The notes below the pieces were generated by a model that was not told where the DNA came from, did no database searches, and saw only the letters and a list, made by a program, of their open reading frames with translations. A DNA stretch of 8,879 bases from JBGTKH01 sp041744735 (GTDB lineage Bacteria; Planctomycetota; Planctomycetia; Pirellulales; Pirellulaceae). The stretch covers positions 1 to 8,879 of the forward strand of contig JBGTKH010000257.1 in the NCBI GenBank assembly GCA_041744735.1, in the 5' to 3' direction. Below, one piece after another: positions 1-5,960 of this stretch; position 1 is the first letter of the stretch; the number at the start of each line of letters is the position of its first letter. Both the position numbers and the translations under genes were made by a program.

Positions 1-168
1 TAGTCAATAGTCAGTAGTCAATAGTCAGTAGTCAATAGTCAGAGGTCAATAGTCAGAGGTCAATAGTCAGAGGTCAATAGTCAGAGGTCAATAGTCAGAG
101 GTCAATAGTCAGAGGTCAATAGTCAGAGGTCAGAGGTCAGAGGTCAGAGGTCAGAGGTCAGAGGTCAG
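1..168. repeat. Heptamer tandem repeat tract (24 units of 7 bp)
   Basis: The tract reads without interruption as 24 seven-base units. It is organised in three blocks: three copies of the pair TAGTCAA+TAGTCAG (1-42), six copies of the pair AGGTCAA+TAGTCAG (43-126), then six copies of AGGTCAG (127-168). The three blocks suggest successive rounds of expansion, first of a 14-bp dimer and then of a 7-bp monomer. It starts at the window edge and may extend further left. No gene is seen in it. Repeats of this type are, to my knowledge, frequent between genes in Planctomycetota; their role is unknown. The unit count is probably variable between strains through strand slippage. Confidence 0.95.
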
Positions 169-200
169 TGATGGCAGTTGTCAGTGGTATCAGTGCTGAA

Positions 201-223
201 TACTCGGTACTCAGTACTCAGTA
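201..223. repeat. Second heptamer motif, TACTCAG x3
   Basis: TACTCGG, TACTCAG, TACTCAG and a final TA follow each other directly. The period is again seven bases and the sequence resembles the TAGTCAG unit of the tract to the left, so this looks like a diverged relative of that tract. The intervening bases 169-200 contain scattered GTCAGT/TCAGTG pieces but no regular array. Confidence 0.75.
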
Positions 224-242
224 ACCCGTCCGCAATTCTCAG

Positions 243-272
243 CGGTCGATTGCCAGTGGAATCAATTGACCG
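243..272. other. Stem-loop downstream of oppC
   Basis: The arms CGGTCGATTG (243-252) and CAATTGACCG (263-272) are complementary over ten positions, with one G-T wobble, around a 10-base loop. It lies 31 bases past the oppC stop on the minus strand and could end or protect the operon transcript. No T-run follows on either strand, so it is not a typical intrinsic terminator. In a minus-strand transcript the wobble becomes an A-C mismatch, which weakens the case. Its role is uncertain. Confidence 0.4.
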
Positions 273-280
273 ACGCAGGC

Positions 281-301
281 AAATGACAAATGACAAATGA
301 C
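281..301. repeat. Third heptamer motif, AAATGAC x3
   Basis: Three perfect copies of AAATGAC end two bases before the oppC stop codon. This is again a seven-base period, with a sequence different from the other two repeat blocks in the same intergenic space. It lies just past the 3' end of the minus-strand operon. Confidence 0.9.
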
Positions 302-303
302 CT

Positions 304-1566
304 CTACCGATTTTTCAATCGCGGATCCAGTGCATCGCGTAAGCCGTCACCCAGGAAATTCAGCGCAAATAGCGTCAGTGTCAGTGTCAGACCGGGAAAC
401 AGCACGAGCCACCAGAAAGTCCTGACCGGCGTGATGACTTGAATGCCTTCGTTCATCAACAGTCCCCAAGACACGTCGGGGGCCGTTACGCCGAGCCCTA
501 GGAACGACAGAAACGCTTCGAACAACATCACGGCCGGGATGGTCAGCGTCAGATAAATGATCACGATGCCCATCACGTTGGGAATCAAATGCCGAAACAC
601 GATCCGCATTTGGCCGGCCCCGATGGTGCGCGCGGCCTCGATGAATTGTTCGTTGTTCAGCGAGATCACTTGGCCCCGGACCACTCGCGACATCGTCAGC
701 CAATAGATCGCCCCGATGACGATGTAAAAGATCACAATCTGATTGATCCCGTATCGTTCCAGCTTTTGCTTGATGCTGTCTTCGCTCAGGATTGTAATCA
801 AGAAGATCACGACGAAGATGAAGGGAATCGAATACAAAATGTCGACGATTCTCATCATCAGATTGTCGATCCAACCGCCTAGATAGCCCGCGACGGCACC
901 ATACGTGACGCCGATCAGCAGCGAGACCAACGTTGCCACTACGCCGACCACCAACGACACGCGGGCTCCCCAAAAAATGCGCGACAGCACGTCACGCCCC
1001 AAGCTGTCGGTGCCGCAAACCGATGGCACACACCAGTCGCCGAATAACGCCACACGGGCGCGGATCATCAGTCGGCTGACCGGCCCCGGTTTGTTCCACA
1101 GCTTGTTAAACGGGTGCTCGTAACGATAGCGTTGGGCGATTTCTCGGTCGACCTGGCCGCGTTCGTCGCGCGATGCGTCTACGCGCGTGGCTTTCAGCTT
1201 CGCCACTTCGGCTTCGAATTTGGCCAACTCCTGCATGAGTGAATTGCCTCGAAATCCTAACTCGACACGTTGTCCCAACCGGACCGGCTCAAAACTGGGC
1301 GACAAAAGCAGGCGGTCTTTCAAATCCTTGTCCATCGGCGATTGCAGCGGCAGCAATGGCGTAAAGATCGCCAACCCGGCGACAAACATGAGAAAGTACA
1401 AAGACCCGACCGCGGCCCAATTCTTGCGCAGCCGCCGCCATGCGTCTTGCCACAATGACACGCCTTGAATGGCCCGCGCTTCGGCCAGTAGCCCGGAATA
1501 CTGATCGAGCGGCGGCAAGCGGCTGCCATCCGGCGGTCGGGCGTTTGTTGGCTCGGACGTTGTCAT
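304..1566 (-). CDS. oppC: ABC importer permease, OppC/DppC type (peptide/nickel family)
   Basis: This is the second inner-membrane permease of an oligopeptide/dipeptide-type ABC importer; with OppB it would form the channel through which the bound substrate passes. The protein has 420 residues. A cytoplasmic N-terminal segment is followed by a first membrane span at about 50-70, then the family signature GTDSLGRDVLSR (185-196), five more hydrophobic spans, and the EAA loop (about 310-328, EAARTIGAG followed by HLIPN) that docks on the ATPase. The C-terminal GDGLRDALDPRL is typical of the family. It is longer than the usual roughly 300 residues because about 105 residues (75-183), partly charged and helix-prone, sit between span 1 and the signature, on the outer side of the membrane. 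The ATG start lies six bases after the oppB stop, so the two are probably translated together, though no clear ribosome-binding site is seen. The true substrate cannot be told from the sequence; peptides are the default guess. Confidence 0.93.
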   Translation of the reverse strand: MTTSEPTNARPPDGSRLPPLDQYSGLLAEARAIQGVSLWQDAWRRLRKNWAAVGSLYFLMFVAGLAIFTPLLPLQSPMDKDLKDRLLLSPSFEPVRLGQRVELGFRGNSLMQELAKFEAEVAKLKATRVDASRDERGQVDREIAQRYRYEHPFNKLWNKPGPVSRLMIRARVALFGDWCVPSVCGTDSLGRDVLSRIFWGARVSLVVGVVATLVSLLIGVTYGAVAGYLGGWIDNLMMRIVDILYSIPFIFVVIFLITILSEDSIKQKLERYGINQIVIFYIVIGAIYWLTMSRVVRGQVISLNNEQFIEAARTIGAGQMRIVFRHLIPNVMGIVIIYLTLTIPAVMLFEAFLSFLGLGVTAPDVSWGLLMNEGIQVITPVRTFWWLVLFPGLTLTLTLFALNFLGDGLRDALDPRLKNR

Positions 1567-1572
1567 CGGCGG

Positions 1573-2526
1573 CTAGCGGACTTTCACTCGCGGATCGACC
1601 AGTGCGTACGACAAATCGACCAGCGTGTTCATTACAAACAGCAGTAACGTGTAGACCAAGACGACTCCCATTCCCAACGTGTAATCGCGCTGCGTAGCGG
1701 CTTCAATGAAGTGACTGCCCATGCCCGGCAACGCGAAGATACGTTCCAGCACCAGCGAGCCCGTCAGGATACCAGCCGTCGCGGGACCCAAATACGACAA
1801 CACCGGCACAATGGCGCCGCGCAACGCATGGCGAATCACCACGCGACGGTCGCTCAGCCCCTTGGCGTAAGCCGTACGGATGTAGTCGCGTCCCAGCACC
1901 TCCATCATGCCGCCGCGCGTCAGCCTCGCAATATAGCCGGCAAACGCCGCCCCCAAACACAGCGCCGGCAATATGATCTGATTCAAATTCCCCCACCCCG
2001 CTGCCGGAAACAGCGGCCAAGTAAAAACAAAGAGCAAGATCGCGACGCTCGCCAACACAAAATTCGGAACGGCGATTCCTAAGGTCGCCAGCGCCATAAA
2101 GGACACGTCCAAAAACGAATTGCGGCGAACGGCCGAAACCACGCCGGCCGTCATCCCTAATGTCACTGCGAACACCAGGGCCACAATTCCAAGCGATGCC
2201 GACACCGGAAATCCCTGAGCAATGACCTCGTTGACGGTATAGTCCTCCAGGGCGTAGCTCGGACCAAAGTCAATCCACACGCGCGGAGTATAGTACGGCC
2301 CAAGTCGGAACCGAACGAGACTGGCCAAGTGAAGATAGTACTGTTCGTAAACCGGGCGATCGAGTTTATAGCGAGCCTCGATGTTCCGCTTGATCGACTC
2401 CGGAACTTTTTTCTCACGGTCGAATGGGCCGCCCGGCACGGCGCGCATCAGAAAGAACGTGATGGTATAGACAATCCATAACGTCAGCAGCAGCCAGCCG
2501 AACCGTTTGATTAAAAATGCAACCAC
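1573..2526 (-). CDS. oppB: ABC importer permease, OppB/DppB type (peptide/nickel family)
   Basis: This is the first inner-membrane permease of the importer, partner of the OppC-like protein. It has 317 residues from the GTG at 2526, within the family's usual size. The N-terminal span (about 8-30) with the pattern TITFFLMRAVPGGPFD is the standard OppB opening. Further spans lie near 106-132, 144-170, 181-200, 241-260 and 286-306. The EAA loop (about 215-241, RDYIRTAYAKGLSDRRV then HAL) and the ending ALVDPRVKVR fit the family. A longer reading from GTG 2574 would overlap oppA by 47 bases and add 16 residues unlike OppB. The chosen start has GGGGAAG just before it and follows the oppA stop by a single base. 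Neighbouring oppA and oppC place it in one operon. The insertion of about 60 residues between span 1 and span 2 (EKKVPESIKRNIEARYKLDR onward) is common in this family. Confidence 0.93.
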   Translation of the reverse strand: MVAFLIKRFGWLLLTLWIVYTITFFLMRAVPGGPFDREKKVPESIKRNIEARYKLDRPVYEQYYLHLASLVRFRLGPYYTPRVWIDFGPSYALEDYTVNEVIAQGFPVSASLGIVALVFAVTLGMTAGVVSAVRRNSFLDVSFMALATLGIAVPNFVLASVAILLFVFTWPLFPAAGWGNLNQIILPALCLGAAFAGYIARLTRGGMMEVLGRDYIRTAYAKGLSDRRVVIRHALRGAIVPVLSYLGPATAGILTGSLVLERIFALPGMGSHFIEAATQRDYTLGMGVVLVYTLLLFVMNTLVDLSYALVDPRVKVR

Positions 2527-2527
2527 G

Positions 2528-4498
2528 TTACTTCCCCGCCTGGGTAGAGTTCGCAGCGTCGCGGTCGTCAACACTCAGGATGTGCAGCGGGTGCAAGTCT
2601 TGAATGTTGGCCGAGAATCCCTTGACGCGGGGATGAACCATGTTGATCGAGACGTAAAAGTAGATGGGAATGATCGGCAGTTCCTCCATCAAAAGACCTT
2701 CCGCCTCGTGCAGGATTTCCATCCGTTTTTGCGGGTCGGGTTCGGCCGCGGCGTCTTTGATCAGTTTGTCGAACGTCGGGTTACTCCAATTCGTCTGATT
2801 GTTCGCACCGTCGGTAACGAACATATCCAGAAACGTGTTCGGATCGGGATAGTCGCCGATCCAGCCGGAACGCGCCACGCCGTAGTCTTTCCGTTGCAGC
2901 GTATTGAGAAACGATTGCCATTCCAGATTTCGCAGTTCGACGTCGATGCCCAAGTTGTTGTTCCACTGCTGTTGAATCACTTCGGCAATGAACTGATGCG
3001 CCTCGTTGGTGTTGAACAGGATTTGCAGTTTCGGCAGATGGCGGCCTCCCGGATAACCTGCGTCAGCAAGCAGCCGCCGCGCTTCGGGGACGTTGAATTC
3101 GCCACATTTTGCCGATTCGTATCCCGCCAAGCCCGGCGGCACGAAGCTGCGCGCGGGTTGCTGGCCGGCCTTTAGAATCTTTTCGCAGATCACTTGCTTG
3201 TCGAGCGCCATGTTCAGCGCTTGGCGAACGCGCACGTCGTCCAGCGGCGGTCGCGTGACGTTGAGCCGATAGAAGTACGTCGTCAACATAGGTGCCGTGA
3301 AAAAATCCGGCCGTTTGCGCAGGTCGGGGACGACCGGCGTGGGAACGGTTGTCGCCCAGTCGACCTGGCCGTTGATGTACATATTTAAGCTGGTCGATTC
3401 GGACTTCACCGCCAGCGCGTCGATGAAATTCAGCCGCACGTTGTCCGCGTTCCAATACTTGGGGTTCTTCACCAAGCGAATCCGATCGCGGATGCGGCGA
3501 AATTCGAGACTGAAGGGCCCGTTACTAACGATGTTCTCGGGCTTCGACCAGTTGGGTGAGCCGAAGATTTCCACACACTTGCGATTGACCGGATAGAGCG
3601 GATAGAACGCCAGCAGCTCGTCGAAATACGGCGTGCGGTTCTTCAGCTTGACGACCAGTGTGTGATCGTCCGTCGCTCGAATGCCAACGGAGGCCTCGAA
3701 GTCCACGAGTACTTGCAGGCATTTCTCCACACTGCGATCGTCGGCCGACTTGCCTTTCACGGGCGGCACTTGGCTAAAAGCGCGTCGCTCCACTTTACCT
3801 GCGCCGCGGCTCTTGTCCGCCCCTTCGCGTTCCTTCTTGACATCGACGATGTACACCCAATCGCGCTTCGACGGATCATCATTCTTGACGTCTTTTCCTT
3901 GTTGCCTTTGCGGCTTGACGATCTCCACTAACACGCCGCGCAGGATTGTGCCGCGCGGAAACGGTTGGTCGGGCTGCGCGCGGTCGGCCAGTTCCACTTC
4001 CACCGGGTCGCCGATTGCGACTTCGCCGTTGTTATACTTCTCGGCACCGGTGACGTAGTAGTAGATTTGGTACGCGTACTCGGAGCCCGTTTCCGGATGC
4101 AACATGCGGCGCCACGACCACGCGAAATCGTGAGCCGTCACCGGCGTGCCGTCCGACCAACGTGCCGATGGGCGAATCTTGAACGTGTATGTCTTGCCGT
4201 CGGGCGAAACCGTGTAGCTTTCCGCTGCAGCGGGCACGGGTTTCATCAGCACGATGCCATCCTGATCAGGCGGAGCATCGATCGGCATGTGCGCCAGCAG
4301 TCCCTCGAACAACGCGTTGATAATGCGGCCTTCGGGCGCACCGGTCGCCTTCGCCGGATCGATCGTCTTGACTTCATCTCCGTTGACGAACGTGAAATCG
4401 GCCGGCGGCAGCCGTCGGAACGAGACCGCCCAAGCAACCGCAGCGCCGCAAACGGCCAACGCGACATAGGGGAACAGTTTTCGGGCCAGTGGATGCAT
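2528..4498 (-). CDS. oppA: Extracytoplasmic substrate-binding protein, OppA/SBP_bac_5 family
   Basis: This is the solute-binding subunit of the ABC importer: it captures the substrate outside the inner membrane and delivers it to the OppB/OppC channel. It has 656 residues from the ATG at 4498. An N-terminal hydrophobic segment (about 9-26) follows basic residues and could be a signal peptide or an anchor; the Cys in LAVC is a poor lipobox. Family hallmarks are GDEVKTIDPAKATG near the start, the KPYTF-like DGKTYTFKIRPSARWSDGTP block, TPYFDELLAFYPLYPV, SNGPFSLE, DVRVRQALNMALDK, and GWIGDYPDPNTFLDMF near the C-terminus. E. coli OppA has 543 residues; most of the excess is an extra segment at about 161-270, rich in charged residues, between the NNGEVA and VGIRATDDHTL blocks. 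A start at TTG 4546 would add 16 residues ahead of the hydrophobic segment and is less likely. It is the first gene of the operon. The substrate is unknown. Confidence 0.93.
   Translation of the reverse strand: MHPLARKLFPYVALAVCGAAVAWAVSFRRLPPADFTFVNGDEVKTIDPAKATGAPEGRIINALFEGLLAHMPIDAPPDQDGIVLMKPVPAAAESYTVSPDGKTYTFKIRPSARWSDGTPVTAHDFAWSWRRMLHPETGSEYAYQIYYYVTGAEKYNNGEVAIGDPVEVELADRAQPDQPFPRGTILRGVLVEIVKPQRQQGKDVKNDDPSKRDWVYIVDVKKEREGADKSRGAGKVERRAFSQVPPVKGKSADDRSVEKCLQVLVDFEASVGIRATDDHTLVVKLKNRTPYFDELLAFYPLYPVNRKCVEIFGSPNWSKPENIVSNGPFSLEFRRIRDRIRLVKNPKYWNADNVRLNFIDALAVKSESTSLNMYINGQVDWATTVPTPVVPDLRKRPDFFTAPMLTTYFYRLNVTRPPLDDVRVRQALNMALDKQVICEKILKAGQQPARSFVPPGLAGYESAKCGEFNVPEARRLLADAGYPGGRHLPKLQILFNTNEAHQFIAEVIQQQWNNNLGIDVELRNLEWQSFLNTLQRKDYGVARSGWIGDYPDPNTFLDMFVTDGANNQTNWSNPTFDKLIKDAAAEPDPQKRMEILHEAEGLLMEELPIIPIYFYVSINMVHPRVKGFSANIQDLHPLHILSVDDRDAANSTQAGK
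2531..2537 (-). promoter_or_regulatory. Ribosome-binding site of oppB
   Basis: Read on the minus strand this is GGGGAAG, lying inside the last codons of oppA and four bases before the GTG at 2526. It decides the oppB start in favour of 2526 over the upstream GTG at 2574, and indicates that oppB translation is coupled to the end of oppA (TAA, one base, GTG). Confidence 0.65.
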
Positions 4499-4771
4499 TT
4501 GCTGATGACAGATGGTGCGTGACGCAAGCTTGTCAGCCACGTTCAATGTAAAGCCGAGCTACATCTGGGGCAACTATGCCGCCGGCGTCACGGGCGATTC
4601 GCCTTGGCCGGGCCACGGTGGGTACGAATCGGAGTGTGGGGCGGAAAGCCAAGGCGACTCGGATGGTCGGCTACATCCACTTGGATGCGTCGGCTAATAT
4701 ATCTACCAGCGCGTGACACTCGCTCTCGTGTCTTCAAGAATCGGAGAACGACCATTTCGGCTCATCAAGAA
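4499..4771. other. Divergent intergenic region with inverted repeat
   Basis: These 273 bases separate oppA (leftward) from the radC-like gene (rightward) and should hold both promoters, but I see no convincing -35/-10 pair on either strand; TAATAT at 4694-4699 has no matching -35. The main structure is an inverted repeat: CGATTCGCCTTGGC (4595-4608) and GCCAAGGCGACTCG (4648-4661), pairing at 13 of 14 positions across a 39-base loop. GCTACATC occurs twice in direct orientation (4558-4565 and 4670-4677) flanking the hairpin, and CATCC-ACTT-GGATG (4674-4687) forms a small hairpin. Open frames through here look non-coding. It could be a small dispersed element or a structured leader. Confidence 0.6.
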
Positions 4772-5716
4772 ATGAATGCTGGTGCTCGCTACGAGCGATA
4801 CAAGGCCATTGTGGACCGATTGGTTGAACGGTCCCATTTCGTCTTGGCGGACATCCAGCGGGCTTGCCCTGGCGAACGGCCGGCGTTTGTGACGCGGCTG
4901 GTCAACGAATTGGTCGAAGGCGGTTGGCTGGTGCGCGAAGATGATTCGCCAGGGCAAAACTACCGCTGGAACAAGGGCCGCGGTGAATTTCCCGCCAGCC
5001 GTTGGCTCGATGAAAAGCTCTTCAGCACACAGATTAAAGAATCCCCGCAACACGATCGTCCACGAGAACGCCTGATTGCGGTTGGCGCAGAGAACCTGCG
5101 GGTCGCCGAGCTATTGGCCATTTTGATCCGCAGCGGACGGCCGGGCGAGTCGGCCGTCATGGCGGGCGAAAAGCTGGCTCGCGAGTACCAGCATCGATTA
5201 CAGGAATTGCCGGCTGCCGGGCGCGGCGAACTAAAGTCGATCACCCCCGCCGTGGAAACGACGGCCTGGTGTCAAATCATGGCCGGCATCGAGTTGGGCC
5301 GGCGGATCGCCGCCCTGTCTAACCGATCGGCCGCCACCCGCATCACGTCGGCCGCGGATGCCATCGAATTCTGCCGCAGGCACTTTGCCCGCTTGGCGAG
5401 CGACTCGCGGCAGGAAGAGTTTCACATCGTGACGCTCGACACGAAGAACCAGGTGATCGACACGCACCGTATCACGATCGGCACGCTGGACGCCAGTCTG
5501 GTCCATCCGCGCGAAGTCTTCCGGCCCGCAATCAAGGACGCGGCCGCATCGGTAATATTGGTTCACAACCACCCATCGGGCGACGCGACGCCCAGCCAAG
5601 AAGACTTCGCCGTCACGCGGCGCTTGGAATCCGCGGGGGAATTGCTGGGCATCAAGGTGTTGGATCATATTGTTCTGGGCAGCGGCTCGGCCATCAGCAT
5701 CCGCGAATCCGGATGA
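4772..5716 (+). CDS. radC: RadC-family JAB/MPN protein with N-terminal winged-helix-like domain
   Basis: The protein has 314 residues from the ATG at 4772. From about residue 96 (RPRERL) it follows the RadC/UPF0758 family, which usually has about 220-230 residues in total. The JAB metal-binding set is complete: E248 in VHPREVF, H265 and H267 in HNHPSGD, and D278 in SQEDF, so a zinc-dependent isopeptidase-like site could form. The helix-hairpin-helix region (about 141-179) lacks the usual GIG turn and reads SITPAVETTAW. Ahead of this are about 95 extra residues; 5-57 resemble a winged helix-turn-helix (ADIQRACPGERPAFVTRLV, then GGWLVRED as a wing). The family was named for a radiation phenotype in E. 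coli later assigned to another gene, so its cellular role is unsettled; it often occurs in mobile and defence regions. No good ribosome-binding site precedes 4772. An upstream TTG (4604) in the same frame would add 56 residues with no protein-like character. It ends 133 bases before hsdM. Confidence 0.88.
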   Translation: MNAGARYERYKAIVDRLVERSHFVLADIQRACPGERPAFVTRLVNELVEGGWLVREDDSPGQNYRWNKGRGEFPASRWLDEKLFSTQIKESPQHDRPRERLIAVGAENLRVAELLAILIRSGRPGESAVMAGEKLAREYQHRLQELPAAGRGELKSITPAVETTAWCQIMAGIELGRRIAALSNRSAATRITSAADAIEFCRRHFARLASDSRQEEFHIVTLDTKNQVIDTHRITIGTLDASLVHPREVFRPAIKDAAASVILVHNHPSGDATPSQEDFAVTRRLESAGELLGIKVLDHIVLGSGSAISIRESG

Positions 5717-5750
5717 GCGCGCTGGGAAAATACTTCGACAGCGCAACTGT

Positions 5751-5850
5751 AGCCGAATTCGCCAGAATTTGGCCGGAAGGAGCCGAATTCGCCAGAATTT
5801 GGCCGGAAGGAGCCGAATTCGCCAGAATTTGGCCGGAAGGAGCCAAATTG
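5751..5850 (+). repeat. Three perfect 30-bp palindromic repeats plus a diverged fourth piece
   Basis: Units lie at 5751-5780, 5781-5810 and 5811-5840 and are identical; a fourth starts at 5841 and diverges after AGCC. Each unit contains the arms GCCGAATTC and GAATTTGGC around the loop GCCA (nine pairs, one G-T), then CGGAAGGA, which with the next AG makes a strong ribosome-binding sequence. Because 30 is a multiple of three and the unit has no stop codon in any of the six frames, several meaningless open frames run through it. The outer ends form a perfect inverted pair, TAGCCGAATT (5750-5759) and AATTCGGCTA (5856-5865). There are no spacers, so this is not a CRISPR array. Confidence 0.95.
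5835..5842 (+). promoter_or_regulatory. Ribosome-binding site of hsdM, supplied by the repeat
   Basis: GGAAGGAG lies seven bases before GTG 5850. It decides the original hsdM start. The same eight bases occur at 5775-5782 and 5805-5812 in the earlier repeat copies, where no start codon follows at a suitable distance. In the fourth, diverged copy the arms GCCAAATT (5842-5849) and AATTCGGC (5856-5863) could pair (one mismatch) and place the GTG in the loop, hiding the last G of the ribosome-binding site. Confidence 0.7.
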
Positions 5851-5951
5851 TGGCCAATTCGGCTACGGTTCACATCGAAGCCCTTGAAAAGCGGCTGTGG
5901 AGCGCGGCGGATACGCTGCGGGCCAACTCGAATTACGCCAGCAATGAATAA
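5850..5951 (+). pseudogene. hsdM: N-terminal piece of hsdM, ended by an in-frame TAA
   Basis: Translation from GTG 5850 gives 33 residues, including EALEKRLWSAADTLRANS, which is the standard opening of the helical N-terminal domain of type I methyltransferase subunits. Codon 34 is TAA (5949-5951). The frame then continues FLPVMGLVFLRHAYSRF with no shift. From memory of the family the expected text is close to E-Y-x-x-P-V-x-G-L-I-F-L-R-H-A, so the TAA stands exactly where a conserved Tyr (TAT or TAC) belongs: one base change. With the downstream part the intact protein would have 706 residues. Whether this is a real mutation or a sequencing error cannot be told here. Confidence 0.8.
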
Positions 5952-5960
5952 TTTCTGCCC

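Noticed and set aside
243..272. Intrinsic terminator of the opp operon
   Set aside because: The stem-loop is real on paper but no T-run follows it on either strand, and the minus-strand form has a mismatch; kept only as a stem-loop.
2527..2574. Upstream GTG start of oppB at 2574
   Set aside because: It would overlap oppA by 47 bases and add residues unlike OppB; GTG 2526 has its own ribosome-binding sequence and gives the usual N-terminus.
4512..4697. 61-codon plus-strand frame in the divergent intergenic region
   Set aside because: It overlaps the oppA 5' end and the inverted repeat, has no ribosome-binding site and no recognisable protein pattern.
4604..4771. Extended N-terminus of the RadC-like protein from TTG 4604
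   Set aside because: The 56 added residues show no fold-like pattern, overlap the inverted repeat, and would need a TTG start; ATG 4772 begins where the winged-helix-like domain begins.
5751..5840. Possible CRISPR array
   Set aside because: The 30-base copies are directly adjacent with no spacers and no cas genes are present.
5231..5857. 208-codon minus-strand frame with repeated LLPAKFWRIR
   Set aside because: It is the reverse of radC plus the 30-bp repeats. The repeat unit has no stop in any of six frames, so long frames here mean nothing.
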